Source of the DNA: an uncultured Acidobacteriia bacterium
Lineage (GTDB): Bacteria > Acidobacteriota > Terriglobia > Bryobacterales > Bryobacteraceae
Assembly: GCA_903851195.1 (NCBI GenBank)
Contig: CAINNJ010000010.1
Coordinates: 88,564-152,563 of the forward strand
DNA length: 64,000 nt
Direction of reading: 5' to 3'
Part shown: positions 46,720-56,600 of the stretch, one piece after another
How the letters are laid out: each line of letters begins with the position of its first letter
Position numbering within the stretch: position 1 is the stretch's first letter
Notes under the pieces: generated by a model
What the model was told of the DNA's origin: nothing
Seen by the model: the letters and a program-made list of their open reading frames with translations, nothing else
Databases searched by the model: none
Made by a program: the position numbers and the translations under genes

Positions 46720-48546
46720 TTAATGCGAGTGCCGCGGCACCGTTTTCCGTAAATCCCGATATCCCACCGCGAAATCCAGCGTCGCGCCGGTCTCCAGTTG
46801 CCCCGTATTCGCCCGGTAAAGTTCCTGCCACGGCGACTCGTTCTTCAGCGTCGCGGAGGGCAGAGCCGCGCGCCGCCGCGCGATCTCCTCGTCGCTCACC
46901 AGCAGGTTCACGCGCCGGTTCTTCAGATCCACCTTCACCCGGTCCCCGGTCTCCAGAATCGCCAGATTCCCGCCCGCCGCCGATTCCGGCGACGCATGCA
47001 GAATCGACGGACTGTCCGACGTCCCGCTCTGCCGCCCGTCCCCCATGCACGGCAGCATCCGGAAACCCTTCCGCACCAAAGCCCCCGGAGGCGCCATATT
47101 CACCACTTCCGCCGCGCCCGGGTACCCGATTGGCCCCGTGCCCCGCACCACCAGCATGCAGGTCTCATCGATCTCCAGCGCCGGATCTTCAATGCGCCGC
47201 CGGTAATCCTCCGGCCCGTCGAAAACAATCACTCGGGACGTAAAACAATCTTCCTCGCCCGGCGTCGAAAGGAACCGCCGCCGGAAATCGGGACTGATTA
47301 CCGACATTTTCACGATCGCCGAATCGAACAGATTCCCGCTCAGCACCAGGAACCCGGCCTTCTCCTTCACCGGCTCCTCGTACGTCCGGATGATGCTCGT
47401 GTCGTGGATCCGCGACCCCGTATGATTCTCCGCCACCGTCTTCCCGGTCACCGTGAGCGCGCCGCCGTGCACCTTGCCCACCCGCAGCAGTTCGCTCATC
47501 ACCGCCGGAATCCCGCCCGCGCGATGGAACCCCTCGCCCAGATGCTCTCCCGCCGGCTGAATATTCGCCAGCAGCGGAATATCGTGTCCCACCGTCTCGA
47601 AATCCTGCAGTTCCACCGGGACGCCCATATGCCGCGCAATCGCGACGATATGCGGCGCGCAGTTCGTGGAGCCCCCGATCGCCGAATTCACCACAATCGC
47701 GTTCTCGAACGCCTCGCGCGTCATCACCCGGCTGGGCGTCAGATCTTCCTTCACCATCTCGACAATGCGCCGCCCCGTCTCATACGCCATCCGGCCGCGT
47801 TCCCCGTAAGGCGCGGGAATGGTGGCGCAGCCGGGCAGCGACATCCCCAGCGCCTCCGCCAGCGAATTCATCGAGAGCGCGGTGCCCATCGTGTTGCAGT
47901 GCCCTGGGCTCGGCGCCGAAGCGAGCGTGATATCGATCAGATCGTCTTCGGTGATATTCCCCGCCGCCAGTTGCCGCCGCGCCTCCCACAGCGCCATGCC
48001 GGACCCCGCCAGCTTGCCGTTGTGATAACTGTCCAGCATCGGGCCGCCGGAAAGCACGATCGCCGGCATGTTCACCGTCGCCGCCGCCATCAGACACGCC
48101 GGGGTGGTCTTGTCGCACGCCGTGGTCAGCACCACGCCGTCGAACGGATACCCCACCAGAATCTCCACCAGACCCAGATACGCCAGATTGCGATCCAGCG
48201 CAGCGGTCGGCCGCCGGCAGCTCTCCTGAATCGGATGAATCGGAAACTCGAAGGGAATCCCGCCCGCGTCCCGAATGCCGTCCTTCACGCGCGCCGCCAG
48301 CGACAGGTGAATCCGGTTGCACGGCGTCAGTTCACTGCCGGACTGCGCGATGCCGATCACCGGCTTGCCCGACTGCAGTTCGCCGCGCGTCATGCCCCAC
48401 GTGGGATAGCGTTCCAGGTAAACGGCCGTCTCGCCGGGTTCCGCCTTATCGTTGAACCAGATCTCGCTGCGGCGCTGTTTGCTTGTTTCGTCACTCATAA
48501 CGGTTTGAGAATCTTCCACTTTACTCTGTTCGCTCAACTCTGCCAT
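46720..48546 (-). CDS. IlvD/Edd family dehydratase (probable sugar-acid dehydratase)
   Basis: Fe-S dehydratase of about 600 residues. Conserved blocks include PVIGIAQSGSELTPCNRIH, TTACDKTTPACLMAA and SPGHCNTMGTALSMNSLAEALGMSLPG, which carry three cysteines suitable for the cluster, and NSAIGGSTN. The GELQSGKPVIGIAQSGSELTPCN form is closer to aldonate (xylonate/arabonate-type) dehydratases than to branched-chain IlvD. A second ATG at 48498 would leave more room for a promoter between this gene and the divergent cytochrome gene. Either start leaves the domain intact. A keto-deoxy acid product could be handled by the nearby FAH-family protein. Confidence 0.87.
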   Translation of the reverse strand: MAELSEQSKVEDSQTVMSDETSKQRRSEIWFNDKAEPGETAVYLERYPTWGMTRGELQSGKPVIGIAQSGSELTPCNRIHLSLAARVKDGIRDAGGIPFEFPIHPIQESCRRPTAALDRNLAYLGLVEILVGYPFDGVVLTTACDKTTPACLMAAATVNMPAIVLSGGPMLDSYHNGKLAGSGMALWEARRQLAAGNITEDDLIDITLASAPSPGHCNTMGTALSMNSLAEALGMSLPGCATIPAPYGERGRMAYETGRRIVEMVKEDLTPSRVMTREAFENAIVVNSAIGGSTNCAPHIVAIARHMGVPVELQDFETVGHDIPLLANIQPAGEHLGEGFHRAGGIPAVMSELLRVGKVHGGALTVTGKTVAENHTGSRIHDTSIIRTYEEPVKEKAGFLVLSGNLFDSAIVKMSVISPDFRRRFLSTPGEEDCFTSRVIVFDGPEDYRRRIEDPALEIDETCMLVVRGTGPIGYPGAAEVVNMAPPGALVRKGFRMLPCMGDGRQSGTSDSPSILHASPESAAGGNLAILETGDRVKVDLKNRRVNLLVSDEEIARRRAALPSATLKNESPWQELYRANTGQLETGATLDFAVGYRDLRKTVPRHSH

Positions 48547-48572
48547 ATCATGGTGGGTACAAATCCGTGTCT

Positions 48573-50993
48573 ATGACGAACCGCGCCTTCACGTCCCTGA
48601 TCGCCGTGCTGCTGGCAGCCAGTCCCGCGTTCGCCGCGGCCGACCCCGGTCGGGCGGTCAGCCTGCTGCAACAGAGGTGCGCGCAGTGCCATGGCGATTC
48701 GAGCGGCATGTCGGGCCTGAAAGTCACCTCCCGCGAGAATCTGCTGAAAGGCGGCACTCGCGGCACGTCCCTGGTTCCCGGAAAGTCCTCCGAAAGCGCC
48801 CTGTATAAAGCGGTTGCCCACATCGGCGACGTGGCTATGCCCCCCGGCGGATCGCTCAAGCCCGAAGAGGTGCAGCTTCTCAAAGACTGGATCGACGCGG
48901 GCGCCGCCTGGTCCAGCGGCGCTGCGACCACCTCCGCCGCGAACACCTGGTGGGCATTCCGCAAGCCGGTCCGTCCGGCGGTGCCCTCGGCAACTGCCAA
49001 TCCAATCGACGCCTTCATCGACCAGAAACTCCGCGCCGCCGGCATCCCCGCCGCGCCCGAAGCGGATCGCCTCACCCTGATCCGCCGCGCCTCCTACGAC
49101 CTGCTCGGCCTGCCCCCCTCGAAAGAGCAGATCGAACAGTTCCTCGCCGACAAATCCCCCAACGCGTGGGAACACGTCATCGACAGCCTGCTCGCCTCCC
49201 CGCGCTATGGCGAAAAATGGGGCCGGCACTGGCTCGACCTCGCTCGCTACGGTGATACCGCCGGCTTCGAACAGGATCCCTACCTGCTGCTCGCCTGGCG
49301 CTACCGCGATTACGTGATCAAATCGTTCAACGACGACAAACCCTACGACCGCTTCACCAAAGAGCAGATCGCCGCCGACGAACTCTACCCCACCGATCCC
49401 GAAGCCCGCACCGGCACCGGCTTCTATCGCGTCGGCACCAACCGCGACATGCTCTTCAAAGTCGAAGATGTCAACCTGGTGGAAAAGCGCATCGACATGG
49501 TGGATACCACCGGTGCTGTTTTCCTCGGACTGACCGTCGGCTGCGCCCGCTGCCACGACCACAAATTCGATCCCATTCCGCAGAAGGATTACTACCGCAT
49601 GCAGGCCATCTTCCAGCCTGCGGTAAGCGAGAAGGTCTTCCTCGACTACAACCCCGCCCGCAACTACGACATCGCGGAAAACACCCGCACCTTCAAGCTC
49701 TGGCAGATTGCCGACGATATCGCCCGGGTCAATAAGAAGTATCAGGACGAGCTGCGCGAAAAGAAGCTCGCCGCCCTGCCCGCCGAACTCCAGGCCGCCT
49801 TCCGCGCTCCCGAAGACAAGCGCACGCCCGCTCAGTTGCAACTCGTTTCGGAAAACCCCAACGCGATCAAAATCTCGCAAGGCGAAATCGACGCCATCAT
49901 GAGCCAGGCCGATAAGGAACGCATGGACGCCATCGCCCGGCGTCTGCTCCAGACCTTCACCGGCTACGGCCCGCCGCCCATGTCGGCCGGCATCACCGAC
50001 GTCGGCCGCGATGCCCCGAAAACCTTTATCGCCATCCGCGGCAATCCCGAAGCGTACGGAGAAGAGGTGCAGCCCGGTTTCCTCAGTTCCCTCGGCGGCG
50101 GTGACGTACCCGAAGCCCCCCTCCACGCCGGGTCCACCCTGCGCCGCAAGGCTCTTGCCGAATGGATCGCCAGCCCCGACAACCCGCTCTTCGCACGCGT
50201 CATGGTCAACCGCATCTGGCAGTTCCATTTCGGTTCCGGTCTCGCCCGGTCGTCGAGCGATTTCGGGATCCGCGGCGGCCTCCCCACCCACCCGGAACTG
50301 CTCGACTGGCTGGCCACCGAATTCGCGGCGAAGAACTGGTCCGTCAAATCGATGCACAAGCTGATCATGATGTCGGCGGCCTACCGTCGCGACGCCAATC
50401 CCGGCGACATCGCGCTCGCGAAGGATCCCGCCAATGAACTCCTCTCGCACATGAACCGGCGCCGCCTCGAAGCTGAAGAGATCCGCGATGCCTCGCTCCT
50501 GGTATCCGGCGAACTCAGCCTCAAAATGGGTGGCGTGCCCGTCGTCCCGCCGCTCTCGAAGGAAGAAATGTTCGGCATGATTGGCAACCCCGCCAGCGCC
50601 TGGATGGTCACCGCCGACCCCGCGGAGCACAAGCGCCGCTCCATCTACCTGCTGTCCCGCCGCACCTTTCAGCAGCCGATGGCGCAGGCCTTCGACGGCC
50701 CCGATGGCGTCCTCACCTGTCCGCGCCGTAATGAGAGCACGACCGCCCCGCAATCGCTCGCTCTGCTTAACAGCGGCTTCACCATGGACCGCGCCAAAGC
50801 TCTGGCCGCGAAAATCTCCGACCCGGTCGCGGCTTGGGAACGCATCTACGGCCGCGCCCCATCTGCCGAAGAGAAAGCCGCGGCCGAGCGCTTCTTAACG
50901 AAACAACAGTCGCTGCTCGGATCCCGCGAAGCGGCCATGGCCGAACTGGTCCGCGGTCTGATGAACACCAACGAATTCCTGTACGTGGATTGA
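48573..50993 (+). CDS. Cytochrome c PSCyt1 + DUF1549 + DUF1553 exported protein
   Basis: Planctomycete-type architecture in about 806 residues: signal peptide (AASPAFAAAD), PSCyt1 cytochrome c with CAQCHGD and a VAMPPGG axial-Met segment, DUF1549 (NPIDAFIDQKLRAAGI ... YGEKWGRHWLDLARYGDT and GCARCHDHKFDPI, a further CxxCH), and DUF1553 (RKALAEWIASPDNPLFARVMVNRIWQFHFGSGL ... STTAPQSLALLNS). A GTG two codons upstream is possible. It is followed 9 bases later by a DUF1501 gene, the constant partner in planctomycetes and acidobacteria. The biochemical role is unknown; polysaccharide or sulfated-sugar degradation is often proposed. Confidence 0.88.
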   Translation: MTNRAFTSLIAVLLAASPAFAAADPGRAVSLLQQRCAQCHGDSSGMSGLKVTSRENLLKGGTRGTSLVPGKSSESALYKAVAHIGDVAMPPGGSLKPEEVQLLKDWIDAGAAWSSGAATTSAANTWWAFRKPVRPAVPSATANPIDAFIDQKLRAAGIPAAPEADRLTLIRRASYDLLGLPPSKEQIEQFLADKSPNAWEHVIDSLLASPRYGEKWGRHWLDLARYGDTAGFEQDPYLLLAWRYRDYVIKSFNDDKPYDRFTKEQIAADELYPTDPEARTGTGFYRVGTNRDMLFKVEDVNLVEKRIDMVDTTGAVFLGLTVGCARCHDHKFDPIPQKDYYRMQAIFQPAVSEKVFLDYNPARNYDIAENTRTFKLWQIADDIARVNKKYQDELREKKLAALPAELQAAFRAPEDKRTPAQLQLVSENPNAIKISQGEIDAIMSQADKERMDAIARRLLQTFTGYGPPPMSAGITDVGRDAPKTFIAIRGNPEAYGEEVQPGFLSSLGGGDVPEAPLHAGSTLRRKALAEWIASPDNPLFARVMVNRIWQFHFGSGLARSSSDFGIRGGLPTHPELLDWLATEFAAKNWSVKSMHKLIMMSAAYRRDANPGDIALAKDPANELLSHMNRRRLEAEEIRDASLLVSGELSLKMGGVPVVPPLSKEEMFGMIGNPASAWMVTADPAEHKRRSIYLLSRRTFQQPMAQAFDGPDGVLTCPRRNESTTAPQSLALLNSGFTMDRAKALAAKISDPVAAWERIYGRAPSAEEKAAAERFLTKQQSLLGSREAAMAELVRGLMNTNEFLYVD

Positions 50994-51002
50994 GAGATAA
51001 CG

Positions 51003-52403
51003 ATGACACGACGTGAACTGCTCGCGCGCACTTCGAATGGTTTCGGCCTCGCTGCCCTGGCCGGCATCCTGCAGGCCGCGGAATCCTCCAATCCTCTCGC
51101 GCCCAAAGCGCCTCCGCTTCCCGCCAAAGCGAAGAGCGTCATCTTCCTCTTCATGCACGGCGGCGTCAGCCACGTGGACTCGTTCGACCCGAAGCCCCAG
51201 CTGACCCGCTACAGCGGCAAACCGCTCTCGGCCGAACTCGCCAAAACCATTAAAACCAGCTTCATCCACGACCCCTCGAAAGCCATCCTCCGCGGCAGCC
51301 CGTGGGAATTCCGGCCCGGCGGCACCTGCGGCACCCAGGTGTCCGACTTATTTCCCCACGTGCGCACCATGATGGACGACATCACGGTCATCCGGAGTTG
51401 CTACTCCGACCAGTTCGATCACGCCCCCGCCATCTACCTCCGCAGTACCGGCCACCAGTTACCGGGCCGCCCGAGTCTCGGCTCCTGGGTCACCTATGGA
51501 CTGGGCACGGAAAACCAGAACCTGCCGGCGTTTGTCGTGATGTCCGACGGCTCCACCAAATCCGGACCACCCGCCTACGGAGCCGGCTTCCTTCCCGCCG
51601 TCTACCAGGGGACCGTTTTCCGCAGCGGCGAGAGCCCGATTCTCTACCTCAAGAATCCCGACGGCGTGAATCCCGACGTCCAGCGCCAGACGCTCGACTT
51701 CATCAATACAATCGACAAAATCCAGGAGCGCACCCGCCCGCACGATTCCACGCTCGACGCCCGCATCGCCTCCTACGAACTGGCGTGGCGCATGCAGAGT
51801 TCCGCGCCCGATGCCGTGGATCTCACCAAAGAAACCGAAGCGACTAAAAAGCTCTACGGCATCGGCGAACCGGTCACCGACGACTTCGGCCGTAAAGCTC
51901 TGCTCGCCCGCCGCCTCGTCGAACGGGGCGTGCGCTTTGTGGAACTGATCTCCGGCACCAACGTGGGCGCCGACTGGGACGAAGCGCATACCGATCTCAC
52001 CGGCTCGCATCCCCGCATGGCCGCGAAATCCGACAAACCGATCGCCGGCCTGCTCAAAGATCTGAAGAGCCGCGGCCTGCTCGAATCCACCCTCGTGGTC
52101 TGGGGCGGCGAATTCGGCCGCACCCCGCTCTCCCAGGGCGATAACGGCCGCGACCATCATCCCTACGGCTTCTCCATCTGGATGGCGGGCGGCGGCGTCA
52201 AAGGCGGCAAAGTGCTCGGCTCCACCGACGAATTCGGCGTGCAGGCAGCCGAGATGCGTCTCGATGCGCACGACGTGAACGCGACCATCCTCCGCCTCCT
52301 CGGCATGGACCACAAAAAACTCACCTACCTCTATCAGGGCCGCGACATGCGGCTGACCGACGTCAAGGGTGAGGGCGAGTTCACGCCCCTGCTCCTTTCC
52401 TGA
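51003..52403 (+). CDS. DUF1501 protein (sulfatase-fold, Tat-type signal)
   Basis: 466 residues. The N-terminus TRRELLARTSNGFGLAALAGIL is a Tat-like signal. The body matches DUF1501, a relative of the alkaline-phosphatase superfamily: VIFLFMHGGVSHVDSFDPKP, DQFDHAPAIYLRSTG, and LVVWGGEFGRTPLSQGDNGRDHHPYGFSIWMAGGGVKGG with the conserved GRDHHP. The partner gene immediately upstream encodes the DUF1549/DUF1553 cytochrome. Its final 70 bases are antisense to the end of the diguanylate cyclase gene. Confidence 0.88.
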   Translation: MTRRELLARTSNGFGLAALAGILQAAESSNPLAPKAPPLPAKAKSVIFLFMHGGVSHVDSFDPKPQLTRYSGKPLSAELAKTIKTSFIHDPSKAILRGSPWEFRPGGTCGTQVSDLFPHVRTMMDDITVIRSCYSDQFDHAPAIYLRSTGHQLPGRPSLGSWVTYGLGTENQNLPAFVVMSDGSTKSGPPAYGAGFLPAVYQGTVFRSGESPILYLKNPDGVNPDVQRQTLDFINTIDKIQERTRPHDSTLDARIASYELAWRMQSSAPDAVDLTKETEATKKLYGIGEPVTDDFGRKALLARRLVERGVRFVELISGTNVGADWDEAHTDLTGSHPRMAAKSDKPIAGLLKDLKSRGLLESTLVVWGGEFGRTPLSQGDNGRDHHPYGFSIWMAGGGVKGGKVLGSTDEFGVQAAEMRLDAHDVNATILRLLGMDHKKLTYLYQGRDMRLTDVKGEGEFTPLLLS

Positions 52404-53566
52404 GAACCGGTGTCCGAAGCAGCGGCCACCGCACTGTGTAACGCGACCAGACTGGCCGCCCGGCGAGTTCCCGCGAAGCAGATCTGGTTGGCCCCGGTCC
52501 GCTTCGCTTCGTACATCGCGTGATCCGCCGCGCGAATCAGTTCATCCGCGTCGGGTGCGTCATCCGGGAAGAAGCTGATGCCGATGCTCGCCGTTGCCCG
52601 GCACTCGTGACCCTCGATCACGACGGGCTCCCGGATCGAGTCGAGAATTTGCTGCGCAATTCCCGCTGCCTCCGCCGCGTCCTCCGGCATCATCGTAAAC
52701 TCATCGCCTCCCAGCCGCGCCACACCGTCGGAGGTCGGGCTTCCGGAGTCGCTCCCGCACCGGCGGAGCCGGTTAGCGACTTCGCACAGAAACAGATCGC
52801 CCACCCGATGCGAATACCCGTCGTTGATGGCCTTAAACCCGTCCAGATCGATGAACAGAAAGGCCACCCGGACGCCGGACCGGCGCGCCCTTTCGATCGC
52901 CAGATCCAGGCGTTTGCGCATCGCAAGGCGGTTGGGCAGACCCGTCAGCGCATCGGTGCTGGCGATCGCGGACAGGCCGATATGTTCCGCCAGCCGCCCC
53001 TGATAATCCGCGCACGCTTTCTGCGCGCTCACCGACAGATACCCGATATACGCCGCGAAGGCGAACAGCGGACTCCACCGATCAAAATCCGGCCGAAAAC
53101 CATGAGCCAGCGATGGAGCCACGAACATCAGCACCAGGTATAACCGCGTCATCCGCACATCGTGAACCAGGGTCGGGGTTCCGATAACTCCCACCGCCGC
53201 ATGGAATATAGCCAGCATCACTGTATTGGGGTGATGGAAGCCATAAGTCAGACACGACCAGGCCAGAAACAATCCCCACAGAGCCCCGCACAACAGCACG
53301 GAGAACAACATCCCCTGGCGCCAGTGCGGGGCGTGACACGATTGCCGCAGCAGCCGGTACCGAAACCCGGTCTGCGCGGCGAACACCATCACCAGAGCCG
53401 TCATCAGCCACGGGTGATCCCGAAAGTCCGTCGTCGTGCCGAAGACCAGAGCCAGACAGAACAGATGTCCCCAAAGACCATCGCGGGCCCGCCCCGCGAT
53501 GTCCTCGTTGATCCGGAACTGCGTTGGTAAGTCCTCGGCGGACATGCGCTGATTGGTTATCGGCAC
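52334..53566 (-). CDS. Membrane diguanylate cyclase (GGDEF)
   Basis: Six or so N-terminal membrane helices (residues 30-190) followed by a GGDEF domain: DALTGLPNRLAMRKRL, FLFIDLDGFKAIND, RLGGDEFTMM with an intact catalytic loop, and a late IGISFFPDDAPDADELIRAADHAMYEAKRTG. No inhibitory RxxD site is apparent at five residues before GGDEF. It should make cyclic di-GMP in response to an unknown membrane signal. The last 24 residues are antisense to the DUF1501 gene and lack similarity, so the original stop may have been lost. Confidence 0.9.
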   Translation of the reverse strand: MPITNQRMSAEDLPTQFRINEDIAGRARDGLWGHLFCLALVFGTTTDFRDHPWLMTALVMVFAAQTGFRYRLLRQSCHAPHWRQGMLFSVLLCGALWGLFLAWSCLTYGFHHPNTVMLAIFHAAVGVIGTPTLVHDVRMTRLYLVLMFVAPSLAHGFRPDFDRWSPLFAFAAYIGYLSVSAQKACADYQGRLAEHIGLSAIASTDALTGLPNRLAMRKRLDLAIERARRSGVRVAFLFIDLDGFKAINDGYSHRVGDLFLCEVANRLRRCGSDSGSPTSDGVARLGGDEFTMMPEDAAEAAGIAQQILDSIREPVVIEGHECRATASIGISFFPDDAPDADELIRAADHAMYEAKRTGANQICFAGTRRAASLVALHSAVAAASDTGSQERSRGVNSPSPLTSVSRMSRP

Positions 53567-53602
53567 ATCCTCCGGAATCCTGTAGGAATCAAAAGCGCAC
53601 AG

Positions 53603-53617
53603 GCCGCTTTCGGCGGC
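53603..53617. terminator. Small hairpin after the Oar-type receptor gene
   Basis: GCCGC-TTTCG-GCGGC lies in the 115-base gap between the receptor gene stop and the diguanylate cyclase start. Reading the minus strand, a short T-rich run (gcttttg) follows after some bases. A terminator is possible. Confidence 0.3.
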
Positions 53618-53681
53618 ACCAAACGAAAGACGAATTCGACGGATCTGGCCGCGGGAAGCGAGTCCGTTGTGCGCGAGTTCT

Positions 53682-56600
53682 TCAAAAGTTATACTTCAGC
53701 GCAAACTGGATCTGCCTCATCCTCGTGGCCGTCGAGCGAATCTGTCCGAAGCTGGCCGAAGGCGCGGAAGGCGCCGGATTCGAGTTGCCCCAGCTCGCGT
53801 TCGGCGAGCCCAGTTCCACATGATTCACCGCATTGAACATCTCCATGCGGAACTGCAGCGCCTGCCGCTCCGTCACCCGGAAATCCTTGATGGTGGAAAA
53901 GTCGAAGTTCACCTGCTTCGGTCCCCGCAGATTATTGCGGCCGCAGTTCCCGTAAGTACCGGTCAGAGGATTCGCGAACGCCGCCGGATTCAGCCAGAAG
54001 TTCGCAGTCGGATTGGGCAGAACCTGACTCACTCCCGCCACGCAGTCCAGACGGTTGCTGGACGGATTGAAGTTCGTTCCGGCCGCATCCCAGCCGGTGG
54101 TGTCGATCGGCTGCCCGCTCTGCGCCGTGCCGATACCGCTCAGTTGCCAGCCGCCCACCACCTGATTGATCACACCGCCCTGATTGAGGAACCGCTGACC
54201 CTTGCCGAACGGCAGCGAGTACAACACCGACGCCACGAAGCGTTGCGGAATATTGAACGTCGACGGACCGTAGTCGCAATGCCGGCAAAGCGAGTTTTCC
54301 GGCGCGAACTCATTGCCCGGTCCGCGAATTGCGCTGGCATCGTCCAGAGCCCGCGACCACGTGTAGCTGAACAGCGTGGTCAGGCCGGTGCCGAAGCGCT
54401 GGCTCACCTTGGTCGTGAAATTGTTGTAGTTCCCCACGCCGTCGTCGGAGAGGAACTGCAGGCCGGAGATCTCCGGATACGGCGACCGCTTGATCACCGG
54501 TCCGTTGCCCGGCAGCGGCGCATCCTGATTGGTGAGCAGCGCGAGCTTTCGGCTTTGTGAGCCGTTGTAGCCCATCTCGATGGTGGTCGCCTTACCCAGC
54601 AGCCGCTGGACGTTGAACAGGTAGTTCATCGTGTAGGTGGTGGGCAGATTGTAACTCGCGCCCCAGAGCAGCCCGGCGGTCACATTGACGGGAAGCGCGC
54701 TGGCGCTCAGGAAGTTGGTGTACCCGATGGTCGGCGTATGAATCGTGTCGGAGGGAATCACCGAAGCGCGTCCGCCGAGGCCGCGGTTCAGATCGAAAAT
54801 CGAGTTCTTGCTTTCCTGCGAGAAGAACACGCCGAAGCCGGTGCGGATGGACCACTTGTCGTTCGGGCTGAACGCGACGCCGAAACGCGGCGCGAAATTG
54901 TTGTAATCGCTCTTGATCAGCCGGTCTCCCAGACGTCCGTCCCGCGCCACCTGCAGCGGGGGCGCGCCCACCTGATTGGGCGTATAGCGGAAATCGAGTC
55001 CGTCGTAAAAGTTGCCGGATCCCGTGCGCACCACCACCGGATGCTTCGTCAGATCGGACACAAAACCCGTGGCCGGCAGCGACTGGTTCAGCTGCACGTT
55101 GACCTCGTGCCCGGAAACATCGAGGAAGGGAAGGTCCACTTCCCAGCGCAACCCGGCCGTGATGGTGAGATGCGGAAGAATTTTCCAGGTATCGTCCAGA
55201 TAACCCGCCCATTCGTGGTTGCGGAAATCCCCCTGCGCCAGCGCCACCGCGATATCCACGCGGTTGGAATAGCCGAGCAACAGATCCGCGCCGGCGTACC
55301 CGCCGCTCTGCGAGTTCGTCGCGGAGTTGGTCGCCGTATAGTTTCCCTGGAAGAAGAACTGGCCGCGCGGGAATTCGTTGCCCTGCTGCGGGAACTTGTT
55401 ATAGCGGTACTCGCCGCCCATCCGCAGGGAATGCTTGCCGATGATCCAGGAGAAATTGTCCACTCCCTGGAACGTCTTGTTGTTGATCGTGAAAGGGCTG
55501 CTGGTCGCATTGCCGAACCCGCTCAGATTGTTGTTGAGCGAGATATTCGGAATTCCCCAGGAACTCTTATCCGTGATCTTAAAAGGCACGCCGATTTCCG
55601 CGTCCACGTCCTCCACGCCCGCCAGCTGCTGGCCGATGACGTTGAATAGCGAGTTATAGCCGAAGCGGGCTTCGTTCACTTTGGTCGAGGACAGAATCCT
55701 CGTATTGGCGATTACCCACTGGCTGGCCCGTGTATAAAGAGTGCTGCCGTCCGTGGTCAATCCCGGCGAGATCTGCGATTCGTCCGTCCAGCTGTAGCGC
55801 CCGAACCATTGCGAATTCGACCGCTCATTGAAGTCGATACGCTCCGTCACCTGGTCCTTATCCACCGGCGAAGACGTTGCGTACTGGTAATTATTCAGCG
55901 GCAGGCCCTTGGTTTGCTGCGTAATATTCGGCAGCGGAAAGAACTTACTCATCAGGAAGACCGAGTTCTTGTCGAACCGGCTCGCCGGGATGATATTGCC
56001 GGGGAACGGCGTGGACGTGACCTGCCCGCTCGGCTGCGTGACCCGCGTCATGGCATCCTGCAGCGAGGTGGCAACTCCGATGCCCGTGACCGGATCCACC
56101 GAAAAATCGCCGTTCCGCATCCGGTCCGTCATCGTCGTCGCCGTATTGAAAGTCGTCGTGCGCGATTTAAACCCCTCGTAGTTCGACATGAAGAACAAGC
56201 GATTCTTACCGTCGAATACTTTAGGGATCTGTATCGGCCCGCCGAGTGTGTAGCCGTACTGGTTCTGGCGGAACGGCGACTTCGGGGGATGCGTGTTATT
56301 GAAGTCGTAATTCGCTGCGTCCAGTTTGTCGTTGCGCAGGAAATCGAACACGGTGCCGTGATAGCCATTGGTGCCGGGCTTCGTCGAGACGTTGACCTGG
56401 CCCGCTTCCCGTCCGAATTCCGCGGGATAAATGCCGGACTGCACCTTGAACTCCTGAATCGCATCCACCGACGGCAGAAGCACGTAAAGGTTGAAATTCA
56501 CGTCGGTATTGGTAATGCCGTCGAGCGTGTAGTTGCTCCAGGTGGCGCGCGCACCGGCGAGCGACATGGTGAGACCCGCGCGCGTGCCTCCCTGCCGGTT

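Noticed and set aside
48573..52403. A novel defence system formed by the cytochrome and DUF1501 genes
   Set aside because: The DUF1549/DUF1553-DUF1501 pair is a common metabolic arrangement of planctomycetes and acidobacteria, with export signals that do not fit phage defence.
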